From: Nectonema munidae
Taxonomy: Eukaryota > Nematomorpha > Nectonematoida > Nectonematidae
Assembly: GCA_030549495.1 (NCBI GenBank)
Contig: JAUIRK010000121.1
Location: forward strand, 372,001-436,000
Length of the DNA: 64,000 bases
Direction of reading: 5' to 3'
The stretch's first letter is position 1. The number at the start of each line of letters is the position of its first letter. The translations under genes and the position numbers were made by a program. Of the stretch, positions 37,201 through 44,610 are shown piece by piece. The notes below the pieces were generated by a model that had not been told where the DNA came from, ran no database searches, and saw nothing but the letters and a program-made list of their open reading frames with translations.

Positions 37201-40200
37201 GTCGAAAACGTAAAGGAGAACTAAATAAATAAAAATTAACTTCTACGTAACTTGATAAATAACAAGGTAATTAATTAACAAGTTGCTTACTAAATAATTA
37301 ATTAAATTAGCCAAATCTATTAAAATAAATTAAATGTTCATTTTAATATACGATATTTTGAAGGGTTAAAGGAAGACTTTTTTCAATCAAAAATTAAGCG
37401 TGAAAATTTTATATACTTATATATGAATTACTTTGGAGATGCAATATAACGAAATATTGGAAACTCAACACACAGACATTATCTTTCTCATTGTCTACCG
37501 TCATTTAGAAATAATATCGTTTATATGCTTAATAAAACTTCACAATTGCGAAGATAATATATTTATATTGTTAAGGGCATTATCGCCTTTATAGCATTTT
37601 TTCAAATTTCAAGTCCTAAAATTCAGCGGGTTTCTTATACTCGAGGGTTCCTTACACACGTTAAAATATGGAACATAAAATATTGAAAATTTCAAGTTTT
37701 ATAGATGTCGATGAAATCACGTGTATCCTAGAAATTAAAATGGAGAATCCTAATTTCAGAGTAGAGGCACGTCATTATTGCGACCTCGGATATATGGAAT
37801 TCAGAATTTCTAAAATCTCCGACACCTCGCAAACATGATAGCATAAGCATGTATATATATGTGAGAGGGGGAAATGGCCAATACGAAGCCAAGGAAAGAT
37901 ATGATCACTGGTTGCGAAGAAAAGTGTGAAGCATCTTTACAAGCCCATATTCTAAGACGCGATTGATCTCTGCCATAGGCATAATATCGAAGAAAAATAA
38001 TTAGAGCTCGGTTTTCGAAATTTTTTCTCGCTTGGATCACCTAGAAACTTTTAAAATTATATAAACCTATCGGAACAAGATAAATTTCAAAAAGGTCAAA
38101 TTCTTAGTGACAATAAATAAATAAAGTTCCCATGGGACATTATTACTCACTTATGGATAACAGTGGAGGAAATTCACCCCACCGAAACGAAATAGGAATG
38201 AACCAACATATAAGTGCTTTCAACTTTCTTTCAATTTCTCCCTAGACGATGTCAATTTTAAAAAACGTTTTTGACTGAGGGGGAGGGAACGCCACGGATT
38301 TCTCGCAAAATCAGGGCCACTGTAACTTTTGTCATGGCCATGCGACGTCAAATGGCGATATGAGGGGGTTGGCTTGAATCTTTTGATCTTTCAAGCGTGA
38401 AGTATATTATATGATTAACATTTGAACAGGAGAGTAGATAAGGAGGCTTGTTTTGACACTTCCCCAATGGAATTTCCTTCAGATATATTAATTTATACTC
38501 TTTATATTAGTTCAGGCCCACACCCTTCTGCAATGTGTTTTGCAACCATCCGTTTTAGAGTCTAGCGCTCAACCTGCCTACAACAAACATTGTTAAAACT
38601 ACAGAGGATAAGGTATTTGTTTGCAAATATATGATGAAATTTGGCTTATAACTGAAAAATAAAATAACTATGAACAAAGGAGAATTGAATTGAATGTTAA
38701 ATTGACATACAAAGGAACATATGGTGATTTGAAAGTTAGAGCATAGCAAAGCAGCTTAATATCACTTAAAGAAGTGGAATTCTATCGTGATGAAGATAAA
38801 GTTTCAAGAGAATTTAGCACAAATAGCAAACAAAATAAAAGAATGACAATACAACAAAAATATAAATAAAGCAAAACAGTAATGAACATATAAAAAAAAT
38901 CATTTTTTTATTTCAATGTCTTTGATGAACAAAGACTAGAATTTGGAGAGATAAATGATGTTTTAAAAAATTAATTATAAGAGTTTGTCCTCATAGATAA
39001 GGAAGGTAAACTGTTGTCTTATTTTTCATGTCAAATTCAGTCAAGCAGCAATTCAAAGCCATATGTTGAAACTTGTAAAAAAAAATTCTCGTCAATATCC
39101 ACTTAATTCTGATTCAAGAAAATGAGAGCCGAAAGAGTCAATAGAGTGGTGGATAAAAAAGAAACAAGCAATGTTATCAACGTTTAGCAAGGAAGCTGGT
39201 ACATTGACTAAGAATAGTTATGTATTTTACCCGTATTCTGATCGAATGCCTAGTGGACAAAAGGCATAAAAGCATTTCTATAATAACAATGGCAGTAATG
39301 TGTTATATCATATCATATTACTTAACTAAAGAAGTATCATTGGTTAGTAGTGTTGTACCGATTAGATCGGCACCGGTATTCGCTTATCGACATAGGAATT
39401 TTTTATCATTCACAGATTATTTGAGCCGAACAGGTAGAGTAAAATGACGCTTTTATTTTGTTCAAATATTTGTGTAAATTTTAAATATGGTATACCTTTG
39501 AGAAACGCGTGCTCTTTACATTTTTTTGTTGTAAAAAACAACAGCACAAATGCGTCTTCGTCTAAAAGACATAGTTTCTCAACCTCGCGACACTAATTCC
39601 CAAAAGTCCCCTTCATTAGTGGATGACGTACGATAAATTACATTTCAAAATCACCTACGAAAAAACGAAGCAAAGACAGGAATTCGCTACCATTTCGATT
39701 TTACTACAATACTTCTTACCTTTTCTAAATTTGTATATTATTTAGAAGGAGGCATTGGAAGTAACATCAATTTTTATTTTTATATTCTTCATTGAATAAA
39801 CTTATGATTTCTAAATTATTATATAGTAATAGTCTTTATGTTCATAAGCTTGTATAATCGGCATTTTCATAAGGTAATCGCAAACCGTACATCACGACTA
39901 GTTAGTAAGAGTAATATACAATCGAAAATTTAAATCGAAAGTTAGTCATTTTGTACATGAATTTAATCGGATTCAGCGCGCTTTTCAATCTTCAAATATG
40001 TGAGCCCCTTTGATACAGCCAAAGGATAGCTGCGTAAAATCCGTGATCATGTGTTTGGATAATAATTTCGAAAAAATGAAAAATATTTCATATTATTATT
40101 TATTAAATTGTTATTTAAATTAGCCTGGCATATTTTATGTGAAGTATCTGTATGTTTAAATTTGATAGGTCAACAGTTTACAATTTAAAGTCTAGAGGTA

Positions 40201-41280
40201 ATAATTAGTTCCAGGACAAATTTTAACAAAGAATTCCACCACTAAAATAAATAAATGTATATAAATCCATCCCAACCTGCAAGCATAATAACGTCAAACA
40301 AGATTAGCGTTTAGAAATGGCATTATCATGTTAAATCTCCTAAAATCGAAAACGTAAACAATTACTATACTTATACTAGCGAATATTCAATCAATGATTA
40401 GTTCCACGAACAACTTGAGTTCACTCTTCCTCTTGCCTTGCTTGCAAATACAACTTCTTTGCTTAGAGAAAGAAGTATGGATACGCATCGCAGAACCCTT
40501 ACCTTATTCGAAAGCTTCACTATATACTTTGGACAAATTATTTTTGACGTTTATATATTGAATGCATATTGCATATAATATATTATGAAGTATACTGTAA
40601 TGAAAATACAATTAAAATTTGATATACTACAAAATAATTTTAAAATTTTAGCCCTCTCATCCTACCACAGACAAGAAGCTTCACAATTGGCTTATGATCC
40701 TAAACAAGTTATTGCACGCTTGTAACACAACGTAATTTTTATTATCAAACTATGTTAGTATTAAAACGTGCTAACTAATACTTCATCGATTACAGTGTGT
40801 CTATATTTAAATAAATTATGCATATCCATTATTACATTTATTTGGATGTCTATTCCACTTTTTTGAATGGGTGGAGAAAGAGTTAACAAGTGTCTGGGAT
40901 GGGGTACCAGTAGAGTTGATGACCAGTTGTCATTTGACCAACATTTCACCATATCAGCAATTTGAAAGATTATTTATTTTTTTAAATGGTAGCAATCAAC
41001 TGAAAAAATTAAATTGTAGAAACACGACACATAAGGACGACGACCACTTGTTTATTTGATTTTATATCAAAATTGTATTCAATCTCGCTTTTATATTTGA
41101 AGAATTAACCTGAATATATTTGACACAATCATTTGACCGGTAATGTAAAAGCAAAATTCAAATTCAATAATCCATGCATGACTGCAGACACTCACAATGT
41201 AGAACCAATGAAAATGAAGGATGATAACACTTACCAAGTAAAAAAAGTAAAAAAATAGAAAAAAACAAATTTTCCATCAT
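7023..41280 (-). CDS. Neurexin/Caspr-like laminin-G/EGF transmembrane receptor, 22 exons
   Basis: Exons, in transcription order: 41280-41235, 33172-32651, 31471-31384, 30481-30343, 30293-30159, 24531-24373, 24309-23954, 23890-23714, 22596-22343, 20574-20354, 20293-20188, 19584-19573 (microexon), 18666-18472, 15756-15524, 15458-15110, 13037-12834, 11032-10809, 10747-10579, 10517-10354, 8778-8449, 7244-7136, 7072-7023. All junctions are GT-AG with matching phase; total 4242 nt, 1413 residues. Order: signal peptide; beta-rich N domain (about 30-190); LamG (220-365); LamG (370-590); EGF (about 592-624); LamG (626-800); LamG (806-975); Pro/Gln linker (998-1065); LamG (1067-1250); Thr/Pro stalk; TM (about 1318-1340); tail ending TRVIQY. 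Such proteins are presynaptic, junctional or glial adhesion receptors. It lacks the discoidin domain of Caspr and has one EGF rather than neurexin's three, so axotactin- or NLR-1-like relatives are the best guess. Weakest joins: exons 13/14, 15/16 and 19/20, where I chose donors by phase. Confidence 0.8.
8449..8778 (-). CDS. Receptor exon 20: Thr/Pro stalk and transmembrane helix
   Basis: A 110-codon exon, phase 0 at both ends. It encodes a mucin-like stalk (DRITPTTEAPTTTMIPLPP) and then a hydrophobic segment, GPVLGAIAALLPLIAALAWG, followed by positive residues (LYKCKPGMFSSKKKG), so the tail is intracellular. It ends TPYSK at AAAG|GTAACC. Because the exon ends in phase 0, it can join either to exon 21 (short tail) or to the WD40 exon at 5824 without breaking frame. 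The basic KKKGT just inside the membrane recalls the 4.1-binding juxtamembrane region of Caspr proteins, but the match is weak. Confidence 0.85.
8779..10353 (-). other. Receptor intron 19, with a SINE copy and an unexplained open stretch
   Basis: About 1.6 kb. It contains a tRNA-derived SINE fragment (about 9955-10065) and a short C-run-rich transposon-like piece near 10.08-10.15 kb. Minus-strand 9018-8782 is open and contains the fragment NFWEEDCCAKEFSNQG; a potential splice-bounded block also sits near 9640-9594 (TTTTTAG acceptor, AAAC|GTAAAG donor). Neither fits the phases of exons 19 and 20, so I did not include them. An alternative strong donor for exon 19 (TT|GTAAGT at 10328) suggests an optional exon may exist here. 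Confidence 0.4.
9955..10065 (-). mobile_element. tRNA-derived SINE, worn copy
   Basis: The minus strand carries a B-box-like AGGGTTCGATTC (10025-10014), preceded by a tRNA-like head and followed by a body similar to the copies at 59.7 kb and 26.8 kb (shared CATCGAACTATGAGC near 9983, plus-strand reading). It is inserted in receptor intron 19. It is more decayed than the other copies and is best recognised by comparison with them. Confidence 0.5.
10354..11032 (-). CDS. Receptor exons 17-19: fifth laminin-G domain
   Basis: Exons 11032-10809, 10747-10579 and 10517-10354 are separated by two 61-bp introns. They encode a full LNS fold: NSLNFNGNQYMKVVFPEE at the start, the core strands NGLLFATVPSN and PFLVSYLESGKVKVSL, then the typical NNWRRLSVFYNG and finally LMGMLRNIRWNGKSW. 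Two cysteines (QCLDE, QLCLKE) could pair. The last exon has two possible donors: GAA|GTAAAT (phase 0, which fits exon 20) and TT|GTAAGT 26 bases further (phase 2, which does not). I used the first. Confidence 0.85.
11708..12526 (+). mobile_element. Pogo/Tigger-type non-autonomous DNA transposon
   Basis: The left terminus, after a TA, is CAGTAAAACCTCGTTATCTC; the right end mirrors it (TTCGAGATATCGAAGTTT near 12505-12522). Multiple subterminal TTCGAGATATCC words sit inside both ends. CAGT...CTCG termini with TA targets are characteristic of pogo/Tigger elements. About 0.8 kb with no transposase, so non-autonomous. It occupies much of receptor intron 16 (11033-12833). Confidence 0.85.
12834..13037 (-). 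CDS. Receptor exon 16: repetitive Pro/Gln linker cassette
   Basis: A 204-nt exon, phase 1 at both ends (TTTTTAG|GC to AAGG|GTATG). It encodes PYPQNVYNQRPQAPPAKRT, then a triple repeat of the unit RVQQPSYT/P, then a Val/Pro-rich stretch to VAAVPK. No fold is expected; it separates the fourth and fifth laminin-G domains. Because it is symmetric and exon 17 also starts in phase 1, it can be skipped without changing frame, so it is a likely cassette exon. No comparable Pro/Gln linker is known to me in neurexins. Confidence 0.75.
13038..15109 (-). other. Receptor intron 15 with a GC-richer island
   Basis: About 2.1 kb. Most is AT-rich with a short CTTT tandem run near 14.66 kb (TTTCTTTCTTTC). The block 13600-13960 stands out: far richer in G and C, with many CG dinucleotides and GCGC words, unlike every flanking intron. 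It has an open plus-strand frame but no domain, and I see no splice-supported exon in it. It may be an internal promoter or an enhancer-like element. Confidence 0.45.
15110..15756 (-). CDS. Receptor exons 14-15: fourth laminin-G domain
   Basis: Exon 14 (15756-15524) starts after TCTAAG with SPPQTLIFDGKSYMRY, followed by the strands NDISFSLRTRQSNAGVFYAS and PVIVQLCIVGGRPRLRVS. A 65-bp intron follows; exon 15 (15458-15110) encodes HNFKMSNKYGGQISLQVDNE, FYQVLFGSC and the closing SGHVQNIIIDGYNLQNQ. These match the strand order of LNS domains (FDG entry, LQVDN loop, SGxxxNIxIDG exit). The exon 15 donor AGAA|GTACTT was picked because it alone gives the phase-1 end that exon 16 needs; AAC|GTAGCC ten bases earlier gives phase 0. 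Confidence 0.85.
15757..18471 (-). other. Receptor intron 13
   Basis: About 2.7 kb. It contains a perfect TTAA-flanked hairpin element (17350-17487). The first about 170 bp after the donor (18470-18304) stay open in a different frame, with a protein-like composition; see the findings. Apart from this I see only AT-rich intron sequence. Confidence 0.5.
17350..17487. mobile_element. piggyBac-type TTAA hairpin element, intact ends
   Basis: 138 bp bounded by TTAA at both ends. The inverted termini are CCCATTTACGGCCAA and TTGGTCTTAAATGGG. Inside are three copies of the word TCGTCTGC and a short inner hairpin GTTCCTATTTTGGAAC. No coding. This is the cleanest member of the family in the window and serves as its type copy. 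Confidence 0.85.
18472..20574 (-). CDS. Receptor exons 10-13: third laminin-G domain
   Basis: Exons 20574-20354, 20293-20188, 19584-19573 and 18666-18472. They encode APTIKFDGSKNEVMKVILP, the core ELGIRFKTKSSDSVVLYADC and NNIKIYLDKGRIIAAMYI, then NDNDWHNVFFKKHDKNLELK and VDNELKY. After the microexon comes FYSDSDVKINRIYLGSDL, an Asn-rich low-complexity loop (HNSNTNNNNG) and the closing GAGFSGSIQHLEVNG. This is the canonical LNS order, with WHxV and LxVDN signatures. The exon 13 donor G|GTTTGC is weak but gives the required phase 1, and the same donor word is used by exon 21. Confidence 0.85.
19547..19552 (-). promoter_or_regulatory. TGCATG splicing-enhancer motif downstream of the microexon
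   Basis: The minus strand reads TGCATG 20 nt after the end of the 12-nt exon. Rbfox-family proteins bind UGCAUG, and when it lies just downstream of an exon it usually promotes inclusion, especially in neurons and muscle. It heads a GC-richer intronic block (about 19240-19550) unlike the usual AT-rich intron, as expected for conserved splicing control. Function is inference. Confidence 0.5.
19573..19584 (-). CDS. Receptor exon 12: 12-nt microexon
   Basis: Minus strand: TTTTTTATTTCAG|CTCCAGGATTTG|GTAATATT. The exon is flanked by phase-1 exons, so its inclusion inserts exactly Ala-Pro-Gly-Phe after VDNELKY, without a frame change. The site is the surface loop of a laminin-G domain in which neurexins also carry short alternative inserts. 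A TGCATG (Rbfox motif) starts 21 nt into the downstream intron. Acceptor, donor, phase and motif together make this a strong candidate, although 12 nt is too short to prove by coding alone. Confidence 0.7.
20888..20930. mobile_element. piggyBac-type hairpin, 43-bp remnant
   Basis: TTAA plus CCTCTTGAGGGCCAG on the left, and TCCTCAAAAAG plus TTAA on the right, in receptor intron 9. The interior has been lost. Its identity rests on the shared TTAA/CCnnTTGAGG termini. Confidence 0.5.
21813..21929. mobile_element. piggyBac-type TTAA hairpin element
   Basis: The left end is TTAA followed by CCCATTTCATCCCAAG; the right end is GGTATGAAATCGG followed by TTAA. The ends are imperfect inverted copies and both TTAA sites are retained. 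About 117 bp, no coding, in receptor intron 9. Confidence 0.6.
22343..24309 (-). CDS. Receptor exons 7-9: second laminin-G domain and EGF repeat
   Basis: Exons 24309-23954, 23890-23714 and 22596-22343. Exon 7 encodes a laminin-G core: FPTLSFVDPYSFLILR, RVLSFTFFTNEDNGILFYDD and TVLLEISSGLLYISIKDS. Exon 8 continues the strands (PGSVEVTINSNLPLKVKLSF, IMGTLYLAG). Exon 9 ends the domain with QSFVGCIQDLSLNHEA and then holds a compact EGF: CSEHSCMNGGVCIVGYN and NCDCSRTSFTGSRC, with six cysteines and the usual NGG and G-x-x-C landmarks. The LamG-EGF-LamG arrangement is the hallmark of the neurexin superfamily. The last Cys of the domain (CKLPKISC) abuts the EGF directly. Confidence 0.9.
22597..23713 (-). 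other. Receptor intron 8
   Basis: About 1.1 kb. A worn TTAA hairpin element (23575-23693) ends only 20 bp from the exon 8 donor. The rest is plain AT-rich intron; I see no further exon. Confidence 0.6.
23575..23693. mobile_element. piggyBac-type TTAA hairpin element, worn
   Basis: The left end is TTAA followed by CCTTTTGACGACCAAAA; the right end is CCTGAAAGGGTAAA, an imperfect inverted copy. The inside has ATCGTCTGTTTTC, matching the family motif. It sits next to the exon 8 splice donor. Confidence 0.55.
24373..30481 (-). CDS. Receptor exons 4-6: first laminin-G domain
   Basis: Exons 30481-30343, 30293-30159 and 24531-24373. They encode NIPGASFLQSNFEIYVRATS, then RQTGLILFVGNDNEYLSLSL, GNPILEIQYTGRVNQQQKIE, SHDYTIQKMGSQILLSVDD and finally DFDIGG and ENYFDGIIEQ. 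The strand order, the SVDD loop and the FDGxI exit are those of LNS domains. The split between exons 5 and 6 is occupied by a 5.6-kb intron full of transposons, while the exon 4/5 intron is 49 bp, so only this gap has been inflated by insertions. Confidence 0.88.
25735..25852 (+). repeat. Short tandem repeat of CAAGCTCTCTTCTCTC-like units
   Basis: Five or so units of about 20 bp, variants of TTCAAGCTCTCTTCTCTCAT, inside the hAT-type element. The array keeps one plus frame open, which reads as low-complexity Ser/Leu and is not a gene. Confidence 0.75.
26763..26925 (-). mobile_element. tRNA-derived SINE, best copy
   Basis: The minus strand starts with a tRNA-like head: TGGCATGGCAGGTTGG (A-box region, about 26901-26886) and then GGGTTCGATTCC (B box, 26855-26844), 30-40 nt apart as in tRNA promoters. 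A non-tRNA body follows with GTTTGACATAAGCGG and GTGCCTTGTCAATGAAAA. The body matches the 59.7-kb copy. Pol III-driven and dependent on LINE machinery for movement (family knowledge). It is nested in the hAT-type element. Confidence 0.75.
27130..29268 (+). mobile_element. Mutator-like (MULE) DNA transposon, degenerate, with introns
   Basis: Terminal inverted repeats: GGACATTAGGGCTA... with TCATCATACTC on the left, and GAGTATGATGAATAAAATAG with CCCTAATGTCC on the right. Plus-strand coding pieces, separated by TTTTTAG acceptors, give a FLYWCH-like zinc finger (YVCTLHNSKKCK, then KKKAHNHDF), a linker, and the MULE transposase core FVDGTFKKCPKNFYQIFTVH with VLYSLLPNKTENSY. Later come FNGDFEMAIMSASKKVY and FNEYFEKTWFLL. 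The DGTFK...P..FYQ pattern is the first catalytic block of MULE transposases. Several breaks occur between pieces, so it is inactive. The left end is duplicated (see findings). Confidence 0.8.
30482..32650 (-). other. Receptor introns 2 and 3 around exon 3
   Basis: Intron 3 (30482-31383) has C-runs near 30.90 and 30.96 kb and an eroded hairpin-family fragment near 30.55-30.66 kb (CCCATTTGAACCGG, AAGACGATTTG). Intron 2 (31472-32650) has an eroded hAT-type fragment rich in CCGACTCC/CGACTGCGACTCG words (about 31945-32030). A minus-strand open stretch 31914-31651 lacks matching splice phases and any domain and is not included. Confidence 0.5.
31384..33172 (-). CDS. Receptor exons 2-3: N-terminal beta-rich domain
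   Basis: Exon 2 (33172-32651) starts at TTGATTTTAG|GA in phase 1 and encodes INSQSFHYNRTPSRQQRFYL, then a Cys pair (RDACWNAVTKCN) and alternating hydrophobic strands (LKFSINLPP, KKPFFVEYRSDGRLQLQI, EWFEIFLELKPKSHLALLAF). It closes with a basic/Asn-rich stretch (KPEKKSNRNGF). Exon 3 (31471-31384) adds DNAVFNSNIVLKKKERSDQQ and ISFTDNG. The strand pattern suggests a concanavalin-type/laminin-G-like fold, but it is too diverged for a firm call. No discoidin domain as in Caspr is visible. Confidence 0.75.
34970..35195 (-). mobile_element. hAT-type fragment with CAGGGTTGTGG terminus
   Basis: The minus strand begins CAGGGTTGTGGATTTGGAG at 35195 and carries scattered GTCGG/GAGTCG words (ATTCGAGTCGATG, GAGTCGGGTATT). 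A CAGGGTTGTGGA(G/T)T terminus with GGAGTCGG repeats is a widespread hAT MITE pattern in animals. The far end is eroded. A related fragment lies at about 31945-32030. Confidence 0.5.
35450..36050. promoter_or_regulatory. GC-richer island with GAGA run in intron 1
   Basis: This block breaks the AT-rich background with many CG and GCGC words, a (GA)n run at 35506-35520, a TATAAAA-like word on the minus strand near 35613, and a GGAAGATGGCGGCTGTGAGT segment near 35661. GAGA runs and a CpG-like composition mark promoters in many invertebrates. I find no signal-peptide exon in it that ends in phase 1, so an independent start is unproven. Confidence 0.35.
41235..41280 (-). CDS. Receptor exon 1: signal peptide
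   Basis: ATG at 41280, then MMENLFFSIFLLFLL and one base G at a consensus donor, G|GTAAGTG. Joined to exon 2 (GA ATA AAT...), the codon becomes Gly, giving MMENLFFSIFLLFLLGINSQ: a short n-region, a hydrophobic core and a small residue at a plausible cleavage point. The phase (1) is exactly the one exon 2 needs. The exon was found by looking for this phase and a hydrophobic start, and no other candidate nearby fits as well. The second candidate is at 61.4 kb. Confidence 0.65.
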
Positions 41281-42589
41281 TCAGAGCTCAACAAGTCAAG
41301 ACGGTATGAAAGTAATAGTGTGCATTCTTTTGCGGAGAAAACAACAATAACAACGGACTGGACGCTCCAAGGAGGAAAAATAAAAGAGAGGAGAACACAA
41401 TAGAAAACGAGGAAGAAAATTATGCGTAGATAGAAAAAATACACTCATCTCAGATACATAAACACATATGTCACACGGCGAGAAATCAATCAATTATGAT
41501 GTGATGAAGTTAGTATGCACTATGACGGCTATACAATATGGATTGGAGGATGGAGTTGAGGATACGAAAATCAATAATCATACTTTACCATATAAACCAT
41601 ATCCGTTACCATTATCACGTAGAAAGTAGATTTGTGTCATCTGTTGTTGTTGCTGATGAAGCTAGTCAGCACAATTGGAACCTTGTCATCACACCACACA
41701 ACACAATAATTTCGAGAGACTGGATGCAACACAGAGAGTGACCATTTCGTGTAAATGTTATCAGGCTTAGAATTGGATACACTCTTGTATTGCAAAAGAT
41801 GGCAATTAGCAAGCATTCCTCTTCACGAAAATACACCACCGCCACAACAAACAAACGAAGTAATTTAAGGTCAGTCCAGGAAGTTTCGTAGCCAAAAAAA
41901 TTAAGAATGAAAAAGCTTTCAAAGTATTATATATAACTTTGAGTTTATACAAAATAATGTTAGGTAGCAAACTTTTTCCACTTAAGTCCATTATGTAATT
42001 CTTGCATGCAAAAAGTCTTGTGTTCAACTATCTCTGCACAAGCGGAGTAACGCATCTAAGGACCTCTAGACCTGGGATCTCCAACCCTTTTCTATCATAA
42101 TCCAATGTGAAATTACAAGTACCTTTTCTCGGTCGTAACTATGCACATTTATTTAAAAATTCTAAAATGGAACATTTAAGTACAAAACTTTATTCAGAAA
42201 AAAAATTAATGATATTTCTGACATTCATTTTCTCTTGCACTTTTTTGAGTATTTTGATGTTATTCATAGAAGAGAATATGTTTATGCGAGATTGCGTAAC
42301 CAAAATTTCGGTAACTTCGAAAGATTTAGTGATTATTAACGAGAATTACGGTTTATAAAAAAAGGCTCACATCGGCGGAGCGAGGTTTTTCGCCCCCTCC
42401 CCGCTCAATAATTATGAATTCTTCCAATTCTATGTTTTTTATATTAATTATTTAAAATACTTGTTTGGCTTGTGAGTAGACTTTACTTTTCTTATTTTGA
42501 GGCTAAATCATAGAATGAATATTTAAAATTTGACATCTTTTTATTAATTTCTGCTTCATTTGATATAATAACACGAATTTTAGCTATCG

Positions 42590-44610
42590 TTGATCACAGC
42601 CAGTAATGTAGCTAGGAATTTAAACAAGAGTCCACAGATTTTTCAGCTAGCAAATATTTTTTATAGCACATAACTATATAAGAAAGTATTTTACATAATT
42701 TAAAGCCCAAAATTTTATCCGTATTCGGGGTTCCTAGTCAAAATCCCCGAAAACTAACATCCCCTTTACCAAATTCTTTGAAAACTAACATCCAGGACAT
42801 CAAAATCCCCGAAAACGAAAGTAACTGCTACCTTAGTTTTCCGGGATTTTGTTTTAGGGGTTTTGGTAGACGGAATTTTAGTTTTCAAAATTTTTGACTA
42901 GATACCCGTATTTAGGGCCTTTTTTCTGGCTACGGGCCTGTCTCTATTGATTGATTACTCTAACTGAAAAGAATACACAAGTTAGGAAAAATGCCCTTAT
43001 TATATTTGCTAAATATAATTAAAAAAATCAAGTCTTTTGTTCCAGAATTCAAATTCATTCATTGCATCTTTATTCTTAGATATTCATTTTATCCAATGCC
43101 TTAGATTTTTATTTCAAGATTTCTCAGAATCGTTGGCAATGTTTTCGCATTTTCTTTAAAATTTTTGTTAATAAAACTTGTACAAATAATTTCATTTTCA
43201 TGACATTTATAGCGTATGACTTAGGGATTCTGGAATAGCTAATTCATATAAATTTTAAGGTCTTTAGCAAATTTTCTTCCAAAAATTTTAAACATTCCAT
43301 TTCTATTTAAAAGGGCACATTTAAATTTACGACTTCATACGTGTCATTTCATGGACCCAAATTATAAATATCAATTTACTACTGAATATATATGTGTAGG
43401 TAGGAATTATATAAAGATTATATAAAATGATTTTTTTTCTGTTTTAATAATCTAGTTTGATAACATTTCGTTGATAAAAATTTTAAAATTTAAATTTAAC
43501 AACAATGCATTTCAGTGCAGAGTAATTAATCCACCTAACCAATTCATTTGATATCAACCTGGCTGTTGACAATTGGTGGGACGAGGGGTTGAGAAAAATA
43601 TCTTATACTCGAATGTCGGATGCTAATGACTGTTCTAATACAAACCTTTCGATAGGATCTTCAGAAGAGAGAGACATTTTTAACCTTGGAACACCAAATG
43701 CAGAATCATCTCAACTAAGAATTCTGTTCCCTAAAGATTTACATTTGATTAGAGTATAGCATATCTATCGATAAGGCATCTTGTTATGAATGTCGTTGTT
43801 TCAGTAATAGAATATCCAATCTGAAAGAGCAATTGTGACCATCATCGGTTTCAATAACCAGTGAAAAGTAATTAGGAGGGATAAACGCAAGGAGTAGTGA
43901 TCACTGTCCCTCCATGTCCTAATGGAAAATTCCCAAATATGAAATCTGACGTAACCTGTTCTTTTCATCCAATTTTAAATCGCGTTTGCCAGTTAATTTC
44001 GTTAAAAACCGTAACTATTCGAAAATTTTCTAAAAGTATTATATATATTTTTTAATTTGGAATGCCATATCGCTGGCATAATGAAACAGCTGATTCATTG
44101 AACTGTGGTAAATGGCATGAATTCATTAAACAGATATCTATAAATTCTACCTTGAGAGGCTGAGTTTATGAAAATCTATTAATCCCTAAATTATTTGTCA
44201 TTACGATAAAAATGTGAAGAATTTGTTATGGTGCAAAGCATTATTAAGGTGATTAGAGATGATATAGAAGCTTGAATATACTAAATCCTAATAGATGAGT
44301 GTAAAAATAAAGACTACTATAAAGAATTATCCGTTTGATTTTCCTATTACTCTATCATAGATCGATGATTTTGCTCTCTTCTTGATTTACAACAACTTGG
44401 TTCACAAACTTTATAAAAAAATTTCGGCGTTGCAGTCTCTTTATAATTTTTTAATAGCTCTCGGTCTCATTTAAAAAATAATTTAACAATAAGCTACACA
44501 GTACTATAAAAATTAACACAATTGCTTTTTCAAAAATTGTCTGAATAATAATCCAATCAACAAGTCAATAGGATGGAGGCATCTCCCTTGTCAAAAACTA
44601 GTTTGTGTGA
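42590..44610 (+). repeat. Dispersed repeat, copy B
   Basis: Collinear with copy A (1462-3120): shared TAGCACATAACTATATAAGA at 42664, ACTTAGGGATTCTGGAATAG at 43220, CCACCTAACCAATTCATTTG at 43531 and TAGAGTATAGCATATCTATC at 43751. Copy B contains the 190-bp hairpin at 42.72 kb and a further segment between about 43.9 and 44.5 kb absent from A. Same orientation in both copies; family unknown. Confidence 0.7.
42722..42912. mobile_element. 190-bp composite hairpin element
   Basis: The outer arms CGGGGTTCCTAGTCAAAAT and ATTTTTGACTAGATACCCG are inverted copies. An inner pair, CAAAATCCCCGAAAAC and GTTTTCCGGGATTTTG, forms a second hairpin. The words AAAATCCCCGAAAAC and GAAAACTAACATCC repeat inside. 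It interrupts copy B at a point where copy A is continuous, so it moved as a unit. No coding; superfamily unclear. Confidence 0.7.

Larger units (their letters stand above)
33173..41234 (-). other. Receptor intron 1 (if exon 1 at 41.2 kb is used)
   Basis: About 8 kb with no supported exon. It holds a hAT-type fragment ending at 35195, a GC-richer island at 35.45-36.05 kb with a (GA)n run, and otherwise AT-rich DNA. Scattered short open stretches have no domains, signal peptides with donors, or matching phases. Confidence 0.5.
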
